Shown: positions 1-7,486 of the stretch, piece by piece
Position numbering within the stretch: the stretch's first letter is position 1
How the letters are laid out: each line of letters opens with the position of its first letter
Assembly: GCA_019418545.1 (NCBI GenBank)
Contig: DYBQ01000005.1
Span: 1-13,358 of the forward strand
DNA length: 13,358 bases
Direction: 5' to 3'
Source of the DNA: Clostridiales bacterium
GTDB lineage: Bacteria; Bacillota; Clostridia; Oscillospirales; Acutalibacteraceae
Program-made: the position numbers and the translations under genes
Notes under the pieces: generated by a model
Database searches by the model: none
What the model saw: only the letters and a program-made list of their open reading frames with translations
Told to the model about the DNA's origin: nothing

Positions 1-241
1 GGTTAGAAATCGCTATAAACTTTAAAAATAAATATAAATGGTTTACCAGTTGTGGGGCGAGCAATGTGATAATTTTTTTCTTCTTTAGAACAATTGGTAT
101 TTAGATAAAGTAGGCGTATTTTGCACAAAAAAATAAATGTAATTATGTAAAAAAACAACTGTACATTAGCAACTTTCTGCGGAATTTTCAAATTGCTTCT
201 ATGGTTATCCCAATTTATAGTAAAACAGTGTGGTTTTTAAG
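1..241. other. AT-rich non-coding leader region
   Basis: This stretch is strongly AT-rich. The only open frame is a 62-codon minus-strand run (3-191) with a low-complexity, Phe/Ile/Tyr/Lys-rich translation and no recognisable domain, so I do not call it a gene. I see no convincing terminator hairpin, tRNA or repeat. It is probably the intergenic gap upstream of the gene that starts at 356. Confidence 0.5.
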
Positions 242-271
242 TTGAGCAGAGAAATATGCGTGTGGTATCAT
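242..271 (+). promoter_or_regulatory. Candidate sigma-A promoter for the URO-D family gene
   Basis: TTGAGC (242-247) and TATCAT (266-271) are separated by 18 bp. A second similar pair lies closer to the gene: TTGAGC (293-298) and TATGAC (317-322), also 18 bp apart. Both are imperfect matches, so which one is used is open. Confidence 0.35.
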
Positions 272-355
272 GAAATCAATAGAAAAACCAATTTGAGCTT
301 TTGCAGACACAACTGATATGACTTAAAAATATGAATGCGGAAAGGAGAAGTCCAT

Positions 356-1339
356 ATGAACAGCAGAGAAATTGTAAAACGAGCTATCCATTTTCAAGAC
401 CCGCCCAGAATCCCATATAATTTTGATTCAAACCGTACTCCCATTGATGGAATTTCCTATGGCGAGGATATGATGTGGGTATTTGCTTCCTCCAAAGAAA
501 TGGCTGGCGATGCCGATGAGTGGGGAGTTGTTTACCAAGCGATGGGAGAAAGCTTTGGTGAACCTAAAGTATTTCCGTTGGAAGGAGCCGAAAGCCTGGA
601 GGGGTATTCCTTCCCTGACTATTCTGAAGACTGGCGGTATGATGAAATGCGCCGGCAGATTGAAGAGAATGGGGGAGAAAAATATGTGCTGGGCATGCTT
701 CCTACCGGGCTGTTTCAGCGAATGATTGATTTATTTGGTTTTGTAGATTTTATGACCAATGTGGCGGCAGAGCCGGATTTGATTCGGGAAACCTGCTCCA
801 AACTGTGTGATATTGCCATTATATCCGCAAGAAAAATGGCCGAGTGCGGCATAGACGGTATAATCACCATTGATGATACCGCGCTTCAATACAGCCTGAT
901 GATAAGTATGGATTCCTTCCGGGAAATTTTTGTGCCGGAATTTAAACGGCTATATGCCGAGTGCCATAAAATGGGCTTGGATTGTTTTATTCACTCCTGC
1001 GGATATACCCTCGACATTATTGAGGAGCTGATTCAGGCCGGATGCGATGCAGTCAATCTGGACCAGCAGGACAATATGGGAATCCAGGAGCTGTCAAAAA
1101 GATATCGAGGCAGAGTTTGCTTCTATTGCCCGATAGACATCCAGAGGACACTGGATATGGGGAAAGAGGATATTGAAAAGAGGGTTATAGAAATGGTTCA
1201 GGCCTTTGCAACCCCTCATGGAGGTTTTATAGCCAAAACATATCCTCAGCCCAAAGCCGTTGGAATGAGCAATGAGTATTTGAAAATGATGACGGATGCT
1301 TTTAAGGCATGTGATTACCGTGAAATCGTAAAAGAGTAA
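356..1339 (+). CDS. Uroporphyrinogen decarboxylase (URO-D) family protein, methyltransferase-like
   Basis: The 327-residue product has the URO-D/MtaA-type TIM-barrel pattern: an N-terminal NSREIVKRAIHF start, a central GIDGIITIDD strand and an HSCG motif (His213, Cys215). This motif resembles the zinc-binding H-x-C of corrinoid-dependent methyltransferases such as MtaA and CmuA rather than the haem enzyme. Members of this branch are usually annotated as uroporphyrinogen decarboxylase but often move methyl groups or act on unknown substrates. The ATG at 356 is chosen because AAAGGAG (341-347) sits 8 bases before it; an in-frame ATG at 335 would lie upstream of that site. No other haem gene, corrinoid protein or methyltransferase is nearby, so the substrate cannot be inferred. 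It appears to be a single-gene transcript ending at the hairpin near 1449. Confidence 0.85.
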   Translation: MNSREIVKRAIHFQDPPRIPYNFDSNRTPIDGISYGEDMMWVFASSKEMAGDADEWGVVYQAMGESFGEPKVFPLEGAESLEGYSFPDYSEDWRYDEMRRQIEENGGEKYVLGMLPTGLFQRMIDLFGFVDFMTNVAAEPDLIRETCSKLCDIAIISARKMAECGIDGIITIDDTALQYSLMISMDSFREIFVPEFKRLYAECHKMGLDCFIHSCGYTLDIIEELIQAGCDAVNLDQQDNMGIQELSKRYRGRVCFYCPIDIQRTLDMGKEDIEKRVIEMVQAFATPHGGFIAKTYPQPKAVGMSNEYLKMMTDAFKACDYREIVKE

Positions 1340-1448
1340 GGTCTGTTATGATTTTTAAAGAAAATTGTTAGAAACCGAAAGTTTCACAACTTGCAGAAAA
1401 ATTATTTCATTAAATACGCCACAGTAATTTTGGAGTTTTGGATATAAC

Positions 1449-1494
1449 AAAACCGCATGAAATAACCGTAAATGGATATTTCATGCGGTTTTTT
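1449..1494 (+). terminator. Intrinsic terminator after the URO-D family gene
   Basis: A perfect 16-bp inverted repeat (1449-1464 with 1477-1492) has a 12-base loop. Its right arm runs into a T-rich tract on the plus strand. It lies about 110 bp after the stop codon. The A-rich left edge means it could also work on the minus strand. Confidence 0.85.
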
Positions 1495-1556
1495 GTTTGG
1501 AAAACACCGGCAGAAAGAAAACCGCTGTCAACGCGGGTATAAAACCATAAACAAAA

Positions 1557-1592
1557 TAAAAAAACCTCGAACGCGACTTGCGCGTCGAGGTT
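1557..1592 (-). terminator. Intrinsic terminator of the tRNA-Gly gene
   Basis: Read on the minus strand, a stem (AACCTCGA plus CGCG, one bulged base, 5-base loop) formed by 1585-1592/1581-1584 and 1563-1575 is followed directly by a run of about seven T. It starts only a few bases beyond the tRNA 3' end, as expected for a single-tRNA transcription unit. Confidence 0.85.
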
Positions 1593-1598
1593 CTCGAC

Positions 1599-1672
1599 TG
1601 GAGCAGAAGACGGGAATCGAACCCGCATTCTTAGCTTGGGAAGCTAATGTTCTACCACTGAACTACTTCTGC
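1599..1672 (-). tRNA. tRNA-Gly (anticodon CCC)
   Basis: The minus strand folds into a full cloverleaf. The acceptor stem is GCAGAAG/CTTCTGC and the D arm is GTTC/GAAC. The anticodon stem TTAGC/GCTAA carries the loop TTCCCAA, giving anticodon CCC. The T arm is GCGGG/CCCGT around TTCGATT. The discriminator base is U and the 3' CCA is encoded (1599-1601). It reads GGG glycine codons. It has its own promoter and terminator and no tRNA neighbours in the window. Confidence 0.96.
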
Positions 1673-1686
1673 AAAACTGCTTGACT

Positions 1687-1715
1687 AGTATAGCACATTT
1701 TTTACAAAATAGCAA
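1687..1715 (-). promoter_or_regulatory. Promoter of tRNA-Gly
   Basis: On the minus strand, TTGCTA (1710-1715) and TATACT (1687-1692) are spaced by 17 bp. The mature tRNA 5' end at 1672 lies 15 bases beyond the -10 box, leaving a short 5' leader for RNase P to remove. Confidence 0.75.
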
Positions 1716-1759
1716 GAGTTAAATTTAAAAAGAATATCAAAACCAAACACAAGACAACC

Positions 1760-1788
1760 TTTACAGAAAAAGTAAGCCTCGGTATAAT
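1760..1788 (+). promoter_or_regulatory. Candidate promoter of the asparaginase gene
   Basis: TTTACA (1760-1765) and a perfect TATAAT (1783-1788) are spaced by 17 bp. This predicts a leader of roughly 100 nt before the ATG at 1898. The leader contains a small inverted repeat, GTAAC/GTTAC around six bases, near 1843-1858; its role is unknown. Confidence 0.6.
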
Positions 1789-1897
1789 ATTGACAAATGC
1801 AGAGGAATCCTTTAAAACAAGGTATATTTTCATGACGAAACGGTAACGATGCAGTTACGTGGATATTCATAAGGTTTTTGAAAAGGAGCTGGATACT

Positions 1898-2923
1898 ATG
1901 AAAGAAAAAAGAAAGAGAATCCTGCTGTTGTGCGCTGGTGGAACCATCGCCTGCCGTCCGGGACAGGATGGCCTTTGCCCGGCATTGGACAGCCATGCTT
2001 TGCTGAGCCATTTGGAAAGTATGACCCCTACCTATGATATCCATCCTATGGATTTGTTCTCTCTGGATTCCTCCAACATTCAACCGGAACATTGGCAAAC
2101 GGCAGCCCGGTGTATTTATCAGGAGCTTTCTTCCCATCCGTGGGATGGGATTGTGCTGACTCACGGTACCGATACCATGGGGTATACTGCGGCCATGCTT
2201 TCCTATATGCTCGAAAATCCCCCAGTTCCCATTGTACTCACCGGAAGCCAGCTGCCTTTGGAGCATGCCTTGACAGATGGGTATGAAAATCTACGCTGTG
2301 CATTTGCCATGGCAGCCAGCGGTGTTCCGGGAGTTTTTGTGGCCTTCCAGCACCGGATTATTTTGGGAACAAGAGCAGTGAAAACCCGTTCCTCCCGGTT
2401 TGACGCTTTTGAAAGTGTAAACCTTCCTCCCGTTGGCACGGTTTCTGCTGCGGGGCTGCGGCTGGAGCATCATCTAATTCCTGCCATTCAGGGAGAGTTC
2501 GCGCTGCGGGATAAGTGTAATGACCGGGTATTTTTGATAAAATTAACCCCCGGTATCCGGCCGGAAGTTTTTCGGTGGCTGGCAAAAGCCGGATATCGGG
2601 GACTGGTGATTGAAACGTTTGGCGCAGGCGGAATGGCCTTTTTGCGCCGGAATCTGGTGGAATGTCTGGGCGAAATTACGGCACAGGGCATCCCGGTTGC
2701 GGCAGTGTCTCAATGCCTTTATGACGGAAGTGACCTGTCCATTTATGAAAGCGGGCGTATGGCCCTGCAAAACGGAATTTGGGGTGCCAGAGATATGACC
2801 ACCGAAGCCGCTGTTACCAAAATGATGTGGTGTTTAGGGCAGGAAACCGATGATTTGCACCAGCTGTTTTTTACGCCGCGTTTTGGAGAAATTGCCGGAG
2901 AGCGGAGTTATTCTGCAGGCTGA
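1898..2923 (+). CDS. ansA: L-asparaginase, type I-like (cytoplasmic)
   Basis: The 341-residue product hydrolyses L-asparagine to aspartate and ammonia. It shows both family signatures: GGTIA near the N-terminus (Thr16, first catalytic Thr) and LTHGTDTMGYT (Thr91-Asp92). It also has VLTGSQLP and a lysine (Lys162 in AVKTRSSRFDAFES) matching the second catalytic triad. No signal peptide is visible, and length and motif spacing fit the cytosolic AnsA type rather than the secreted AnsB type. The ATG at 1898 is preferred because AAAAGGAG (1881-1888) lies 9 bases upstream; a start at 1859 lacks such a site. The gene is monocistronic. Its last 16 bp overlap the end of the convergent peptidase T gene, with no terminator hairpin between them. 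Substrate preference (asparagine versus glutamine) cannot be read from sequence. Confidence 0.93.
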   Translation: MKEKRKRILLLCAGGTIACRPGQDGLCPALDSHALLSHLESMTPTYDIHPMDLFSLDSSNIQPEHWQTAARCIYQELSSHPWDGIVLTHGTDTMGYTAAMLSYMLENPPVPIVLTGSQLPLEHALTDGYENLRCAFAMAASGVPGVFVAFQHRIILGTRAVKTRSSRFDAFESVNLPPVGTVSAAGLRLEHHLIPAIQGEFALRDKCNDRVFLIKLTPGIRPEVFRWLAKAGYRGLVIETFGAGGMAFLRRNLVECLGEITAQGIPVAAVSQCLYDGSDLSIYESGRMALQNGIWGARDMTTEAAVTKMMWCLGQETDDLHQLFFTPRFGEIAGERSYSAG

Positions 2924-4122
2924 ACCAGATGCACCAATACGTCCACCATGGTTTCCATTTGAGGGACGCTGGCAAATTCAAACCGTCCATGGCAGTTGGC
3001 GCCGCCGGTGGAAAGGTTGGGGCAGGGAAGGCCCATAAACGACAGCCGAGAGCCATCGGTGCCGCCGCGGATGGGGGTAGAGTAGGGCTCAACACCGCAG
3101 GCACGGAAAGCATTTTGTGCCCGGTGGAGGATTTCCATTTGGTTTTCCAGCACTTCCCGCATATTATAATAGGTGTCCGACAGGAGCAGGCTGACCGTGT
3201 TGTCTCCATATACACCGTTGAGGTATTGGGCGATTTTTTCTGCTCTTGCTTTCTTTTCCTCAAATTTTGTCCGGTCATGGTCCCGGATGATATAGTGCAT
3301 ACGGGCAGATTCTTCGCTTCCGTCCATTCCTTCCAAATGGTAAAACCCTTCATAATCCTGGGTGTACATGGGGTTTTCCCAAACAGGGAGCATCCGATGG
3401 AATTCCATTCCCACCAAAAGGGCGTTAATCATTTTTCCCTTAGCAGAACCGGGATGGATGCTGCGGCCCTGAATGGAAACCTTTAAGTCGGCAGCATTAA
3501 AGCTCTCATAATTGATGTCACCAATTTCACCGCCATCTACGGTGTAGGCAAAATCTGCCCCAAAACCGGCAACATCAAATCCGTCAGCGCCGCATCCCAC
3601 TTCTTCGTCCGGGGTGAAGGCAATGCATACCTTTCCATGGGGAATGTCTTCGTGCAAAAGGCGGTCTGCCGCAGTCATAATTTCGGCCACGCCGGCCTTA
3701 TCGTCTGCGCCCAACAGGGTGGTACCATCGGTAACGACCAGCTCCTGTCCCTTATATTTTTCCAGCGTGGGGAAATCGGCGGCCTTCATGACAACGTCCT
3801 TTTCTTCGTTAAGAACAATGTCCCCACCTTCATACAGCACCACCCGGGGATGAATATTGGCGCCACAAGCAGCCGGTGCTGTATCCAAATGGGCAATCAG
3901 GCCAATAACAGGCTCTTTTTCACAGCCGCTGGAAGCCGGGATTTCCCCATAGACATATCCGTTTTGGCTGCGAACGGAAGAGACGCCCATGGCTTTCAGT
4001 TCATTTTCCAGTACTTGGGCAAACACCAGCTGACCCGGTGTGGTGGGATGTGTATCGCTTTCCTCGCAAGAGGTGGTGTCATACTGTACATAGCGCAAAA
4101 ATCTTTCCAATACAGGGCTCAT
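2908..4122 (-). CDS. pepT: Peptidase T (tripeptide aminopeptidase)
   Basis: The 404-residue M20-family zinc aminopeptidase removes N-terminal residues from tripeptides in the cytoplasm. The N-terminus (LERFLRYVQYDTTS, then PTTPGQ) is typical of PepT. Metal and catalytic residues match the described Salmonella enzyme almost position for position: His78 and Asp80 (AHLD), Asp140 (GADDKAG), Glu173-Glu174 (PDEEVG), Asp196 (TVDGGE) and His378 (GGANCHGR). The dimerisation/lid domain follows around residues 205-320. I start it at the ATG at 4122: AGGAAG lies 9 bases upstream, whereas the longer frame begins with TTG inside that ribosome site. It sits 40 bp downstream of coaBC on the same strand and is probably co-transcribed. 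Its 3' end overlaps the end of the asparaginase gene. Confidence 0.95.
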   Translation of the reverse strand: MSPVLERFLRYVQYDTTSCEESDTHPTTPGQLVFAQVLENELKAMGVSSVRSQNGYVYGEIPASSGCEKEPVIGLIAHLDTAPAACGANIHPRVVLYEGGDIVLNEEKDVVMKAADFPTLEKYKGQELVVTDGTTLLGADDKAGVAEIMTAADRLLHEDIPHGKVCIAFTPDEEVGCGADGFDVAGFGADFAYTVDGGEIGDINYESFNAADLKVSIQGRSIHPGSAKGKMINALLVGMEFHRMLPVWENPMYTQDYEGFYHLEGMDGSEESARMHYIIRDHDRTKFEEKKARAEKIAQYLNGVYGDNTVSLLLSDTYYNMREVLENQMEILHRAQNAFRACGVEPYSTPIRGGTDGSRLSFMGLPCPNLSTGGANCHGRFEFASVPQMETMVDVLVHLVQPAE

Positions 4123-4162
4123 GTTAAAATACTTCCTTTCCAAAATGATATTGGCATGTGCG

Positions 4163-5353
4163 TCAGCGGCGTTTTATAATTTCGGTCAGCAATGCATGGG
4201 CGGCTTCATCTTTACTCATCAGGGGAAGAGCCAGCTCTTCTTCTTGGGTAATCAAGGTCAGAAGATTGGTGTCCACTGCAAAACCAGCGCCTGCTTCCTT
4301 TACATTATTGGCTGCAATCATGTCAAGATTCTTTTTCAGCAGCTTTTTTCGGGAGTTTTCCAGCATATCCCGGGTTTCCATGGAGAATCCGCACAAAAAT
4401 TGGCCAGGCTGGCGGTGCTCTCCAAGATAGGCCAGAATATCTTTTGTCCGAACCAGAGGGATGCTCATATCCCCGTCCTTTTTTTTCAGCTTATCATCAG
4501 CCACTTGAGCGGGGGTGTAATCAGCAACGGCGGCAGATTTGATGATAATGTCCTGGTCCGCTGCACGGCTGGTCACTTCCTGGAACATATCCTCTGCAGA
4601 AACAATATCCACCACTTCCATAAACCGTGGTTTTTCCAAAGCAGTGGGTCCGGTGACCAATGTGACCTGTGCACCTCGCCGGGCGGCAGCCTTTGCAATG
4701 GCATAGCCCATTTTGCCGGAGGAACGATTAGAGAGATACCGTACCGGGTCCAGGGCTTCCCGAGTAGGGCCGGCTGTTACCAATACCCGCAGCCCCAGCA
4801 TATCCTTTTCACAGGCACAGGCCTGCAGCAGCCAGTCCAGCAAAACTTCCGGTTCTGGAAGCTTTCCTTTTCCGGTATCCCCGCAGGCCAGATATCCACT
4901 GGCAGGTTCCACAATCTTCCAGCCATATTTTTTTAGCAAAGCCAAATTGTCCTGCGTTACAGGGTTTTCATACATACGGGTGTTCATGGCTGGGGAAATA
5001 AGCTTGGGGCAGTTACAGGCCAGCACAGTCGTTGTTAGCATATCGTCAGCAATTCCATGAGCTAATTTGGCGATTACATTGGCAGTAGCAGGCGCTACCA
5101 TGACCACATTGGCCCGTTTGGCAAGGGAAACATGCTCCACATCAAATTGGAAACACCGGTCAAAGGTATCCACCGGCGCTTTGTTTCCTGTTAAAGTTTC
5201 AAACACCATGGGAGAGATGAATTTGGTGGCATTTTCGGTCATCAACACATGGACATCGGCGTGCTGCTTGACCAGCATGGAAGCCAGTGAAGCAGCTTTA
5301 TAGGCGGCAATGCTGCTGGAAACGCCCAGCAGAATGGTTTTTCCTTTCAGCAT
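4163..5353 (-). CDS. coaBC: Bifunctional phosphopantothenoylcysteine decarboxylase / phosphopantothenate-cysteine ligase
   Basis: This 396-residue fusion carries out two successive steps of coenzyme A synthesis. The ligase joins cysteine to 4'-phosphopantothenate using CTP, and the FMN-dependent decarboxylase then makes 4'-phosphopantetheine. The CoaC domain (about 1-180) shows the flavoprotein start ILLGVSSSIAAYKA, the active His74 (VEHVSL), Asn124 in PAMNTRMYENP and Cys157 in ACGDTGKGK. The CoaB domain (about 188-396) shows VTAGPTREALDPVRYLSNRS (Asn209), KSAAVADY and Lys288 in DDKLKKKDG. Each residue is one position off the E. coli numbering I recall, so both activities look intact. The ATG at 5353 is preceded by AAGGAGG. 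The gene has its own promoter and leads into pepT. Confidence 0.96.
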   Translation of the reverse strand: MLKGKTILLGVSSSIAAYKAASLASMLVKQHADVHVLMTENATKFISPMVFETLTGNKAPVDTFDRCFQFDVEHVSLAKRANVVMVAPATANVIAKLAHGIADDMLTTTVLACNCPKLISPAMNTRMYENPVTQDNLALLKKYGWKIVEPASGYLACGDTGKGKLPEPEVLLDWLLQACACEKDMLGLRVLVTAGPTREALDPVRYLSNRSSGKMGYAIAKAAARRGAQVTLVTGPTALEKPRFMEVVDIVSAEDMFQEVTSRAADQDIIIKSAAVADYTPAQVADDKLKKKDGDMSIPLVRTKDILAYLGEHRQPGQFLCGFSMETRDMLENSRKKLLKKNLDMIAANNVKEAGAGFAVDTNLLTLITQEEELALPLMSKDEAAHALLTEIIKRR

Positions 5354-5386
5354 AACAGCTCCTCCTTACAGTTTTTTTCTTTAGTA

Positions 5387-5415
5387 AGTATACCATTTTT
5401 TGTGTATGGATACAA
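5387..5415 (-). promoter_or_regulatory. Promoter of coaBC-pepT
   Basis: On the minus strand, TTGTAT (5410-5415) and TATACT (5387-5392) are spaced by 17 bp. The predicted start lies about 25-30 nt before the coaBC ATG, just enough for its AAGGAGG ribosome site. Confidence 0.7.
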
Positions 5416-5479
5416 TCTTGAGGGATTTTTGGAATAGAAGCAAAGAATGAATAAAAACTACGGAGAAACTTATTCTAAT

Positions 5480-5491
5480 TTGTACGTACAA
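5480..5491. promoter_or_regulatory. 12-bp perfect palindrome, candidate operator
   Basis: TTGTACGTACAA is a perfect palindrome ending five bases before the -35 box of the transketolase promoter. Its symmetry and position fit a regulator binding site, but no regulator is encoded nearby, so this is inference. Confidence 0.4.
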
Positions 5492-5496
5492 CCTGT

Positions 5497-5525
5497 TTGC
5501 AATTTTGCTTCTTATGTGGTATGAT
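5497..5525 (+). promoter_or_regulatory. Promoter of the transketolase operon
   Basis: TTGCAA (5497-5502) and TATGAT (5520-5525) are spaced by 17 bp. The leader to the ATG at 5622 is about 90 nt. It contains two near-identical 12-base copies, TTATCGTGGTAA (5553-5564) and TTATCATGGTAG (5583-5594), 30 bp apart. Confidence 0.72.
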
Positions 5526-5621
5526 GGGTTTGTATCAATTCGTTATGCTTTTTTATCGTGGTAAACCGGATTGTCTGCTGATTTATCATGGTAGTAAGTT
5601 ACAAAAACAGGAGGTCAGAAA

Positions 5622-6467
5622 ATGAACAGCAGTGAAAAGAAGCAGCTGAAAATCGCTGCCTGTAAGGTGCGCATGGGCGTTATCGAGGGCGTTTTTCATG
5701 CAAAATCGGGCCATCCGGGCGGCTCTCTCTCCGCATCGGATTTGTATACCTATCTGTATTTTAAAGAGATGAATATTGACCCCAAGGAGCCGAAGGCTCC
5801 CGGCCGTGACCGTTTTGTGCTTTCCAAAGGCCACTGTGCACCCGGTTTATATGCAGCCTTGGCATTGCGCGGCTATTTCCCCATGGAAGAACTGAAATCC
5901 CTGCGTCATATTGGTGCTATGCTGCAGGGCCATCCTGACATGAAGGGTACTCCCGGTGTAGACATGAGCTCCGGCTCTTTGGGCCAGGGAATCTCTGCTG
6001 CATGCGGAATGGCTATGGCAGGCAAGCTGGACGGCAGCGACTATCGGGTATATACGCTGCTGGGTGACGGTGAAATTGAAGAAGGCCAGGTGTGGGAGGC
6101 TGCTATGTTTGCCGGCCACAAGAAGCTGGATAACCTGTGCGTGATTGTGGACTATAATGGCCTGCAGATTGATGGACCTGTCAGCGAAGTAGCCGGTCCC
6201 GAGCCCATTGATAAGAAATTTGAGGCTTTCGGTTTTGATGTAGTGACCATTAACGGTCATTGCTTTGATGAGATAGAGGAAGCCTTTGCACATGCCAGAA
6301 GCGTAAAGGGCAAGCCTTGCGCCATTATTGCAAAGACCACCAAAGGCAAGGGCGTTTCCTTCATGGAAAATCAAGTGGGCTGGCATGGTACCGCCCCCAA
6401 TGCGGAGCAGTATGAAATCGCCATGAACGAGCTGAAGCAGACGCTGGCAGAATTGGAGGCTGAATAA
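5622..6467 (+). CDS. Transketolase, N-terminal (TPP-binding) subunit
   Basis: The 281-residue product is the first half of a split transketolase. Transketolase moves two-carbon units between sugar phosphates in the non-oxidative pentose phosphate pathway. It carries the thiamine-diphosphate motif GDGEIEEGQVWEA with the Mg/TPP-binding Asp149 and Asn179 (VDYNG). It also has conserved active-site histidines in SGHPGGS (His31), SKGHCAPG (His71) and GHPD (His104). AGGAGG lies 7 bases before the ATG. The stop codon is followed one base later by the ATG of the C-terminal subunit, so the two are translationally close and expected to assemble together. This split form is common in Firmicutes and archaea. 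Some such pairs act on other keto-sugars or pathway variants, so the exact substrate is inferred. Confidence 0.93.
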   Translation: MNSSEKKQLKIAACKVRMGVIEGVFHAKSGHPGGSLSASDLYTYLYFKEMNIDPKEPKAPGRDRFVLSKGHCAPGLYAALALRGYFPMEELKSLRHIGAMLQGHPDMKGTPGVDMSSGSLGQGISAACGMAMAGKLDGSDYRVYTLLGDGEIEEGQVWEAAMFAGHKKLDNLCVIVDYNGLQIDGPVSEVAGPEPIDKKFEAFGFDVVTINGHCFDEIEEAFAHARSVKGKPCAIIAKTTKGKGVSFMENQVGWHGTAPNAEQYEIAMNELKQTLAELEAE

Positions 6468-6468
6468 A

Positions 6469-7416
6469 ATGGCAGAGATGGTGAAAAAGGCAACAAGAGA
6501 AAGTTTTGGCGAAGCGCTGGTCATGCTGGCCAACGAGAACCCCAATGTAGTGGTTCTGGACGCTGATTTGGCTGCTGCTACCAAAACCGGTACTTTTAAG
6601 AAGGCATATCCCGACCGTTTTATTGATTGCGGTATTGCTGAGTGCAACATGGTGGGCATTGCTGCCGGTTTGGCAACTTGCGGAAAGATTCCTTTTGCCG
6701 CTTCTTTTGCAATGTTTTCCGCAGGCCGTGCATTTGAGCAGGTCCGCAACTCCGTTGGCTATCCTCACCTGAATGTGAAGATTGCCGGTTCCCATGCCGG
6801 TATCTCTACAGGTGAAGATGGCGCTACCCATCAGTGCTGTGAAGATATTGCCCTGATGCGCACCATTCCCGGTATGGTAGTTCTGAATCCCAGCGACCAC
6901 TATGAAATGATTGCCGCCGTTAAGGCTGCTGCCGAGCACTATGGCCCGGTATATATCCGTTTGGGCCGTCTGGCTGTGGAAAGCATCAATAACAATGATG
7001 ATTACAAGTTTGAGATTGGCAAGGGTATCACGCTGCGGGATGGCAAGGACATTACCATTGTGGCTACCGGCCTGATGGTAGGCGAAGCTGTAAAAGCTGC
7101 AAAAGCATTGGAAGAAGCCGGTATTGATGCTCGGGTTATCAATATCCACACCATTAAGCCTATCGACCGTGAGCTGATTGTGAAAGCCGCAAAGGAAACC
7201 GGCCGGATTGTTACAGTGGAAGAACACAACATTATCGGCGGTTTGGGCGAGGCTGTCAGCGCTGTTGTGTGTGAGGAGTGCCCCGTACCGGTTACCCGGA
7301 TTGGTGTGAATGATGTGTTTGGCCATTCCGGCCCAGCTGTTGCATTGCTGAAGGAATTCGGCCTGTGCGCAGAGCATATTGAAGAAGTTGTGAAAGATGT
7401 TTTGAAAAAAGCATAA
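6469..7416 (+). CDS. Transketolase, C-terminal (pyrimidine-binding) subunit
   Basis: The 315-residue partner subunit supplies the pyrimidine-binding domain (about 8-180) and the C-terminal regulatory/dimer domain (about 190-310). The glutamate that activates the TPP aminopyrimidine is visible as Glu58 in CGIAECNMVG. The family motif GISTGEDGATHQ follows at about 111-122. The ribosome site GGAGG (6455-6459) is inside the end of the upstream gene, and the spacer between the genes is one base. The operon ends in a strong hairpin 14 bp after the stop. The pair resembles the 1-deoxyxylulose-phosphate synthase superfamily, but the split and the motif set favour transketolase. Confidence 0.92.
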   Translation: MAEMVKKATRESFGEALVMLANENPNVVVLDADLAAATKTGTFKKAYPDRFIDCGIAECNMVGIAAGLATCGKIPFAASFAMFSAGRAFEQVRNSVGYPHLNVKIAGSHAGISTGEDGATHQCCEDIALMRTIPGMVVLNPSDHYEMIAAVKAAAEHYGPVYIRLGRLAVESINNNDDYKFEIGKGITLRDGKDITIVATGLMVGEAVKAAKALEEAGIDARVINIHTIKPIDRELIVKAAKETGRIVTVEEHNIIGGLGEAVSAVVCEECPVPVTRIGVNDVFGHSGPAVALLKEFGLCAEHIEEVVKDVLKKA

Positions 7417-7429
7417 AGACTGTTATAGC

Positions 7430-7467
7430 AAAAGCCCCTGCCAGATAAAACGGCAGGGGCTTTTTGA
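7430..7467 (+). terminator. Bidirectional intrinsic terminator after the transketolase operon
   Basis: A perfect 13-bp stem (7430-7442 with 7452-7464) has a CCCCTGCC/GGCAGGGG core, a 9-base loop and T-runs on both strands. It can end the transketolase transcript and, on the minus strand, the transcript of the serine-rich membrane protein whose stop is at 7487. Confidence 0.92.
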
Positions 7468-7486
7468 TTTGTTTTAATAGAAAGTG

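Noticed and set aside
3..191. Minus-strand 62-residue hydrophobic frame
   Set aside because: It is AT-rich low-complexity sequence with no convincing ribosome site or domain. It could only be revived by conservation data.
1410..1684. Short frames on both strands over the terminators and tRNA
   Set aside because: They read through a tRNA and two terminator hairpins; the protein sequences are translations of RNA elements.
1685..2266. Minus-strand frame of 193 residues opposite the asparaginase
   Set aside because: It covers the tRNA promoter and the start of the asparaginase gene, and no domain is recognisable.
4121..4936. Plus-strand frame of 271 residues opposite coaBC
   Set aside because: Antisense shadow of a coaBC gene with complete catalytic motifs.
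5847..6749. Minus-strand frame of 300 residues across both transketolase genes
   Set aside because: Same reason: the translation has no recognisable domain and spans two real genes.
6361..7377. Minus-strand frame of 338 residues across the transketolase C-terminal gene
   Set aside because: It is antisense to a well-supported gene, shows no family motif and lacks a ribosome site. Long antisense frames are common opposite codon-biased genes.
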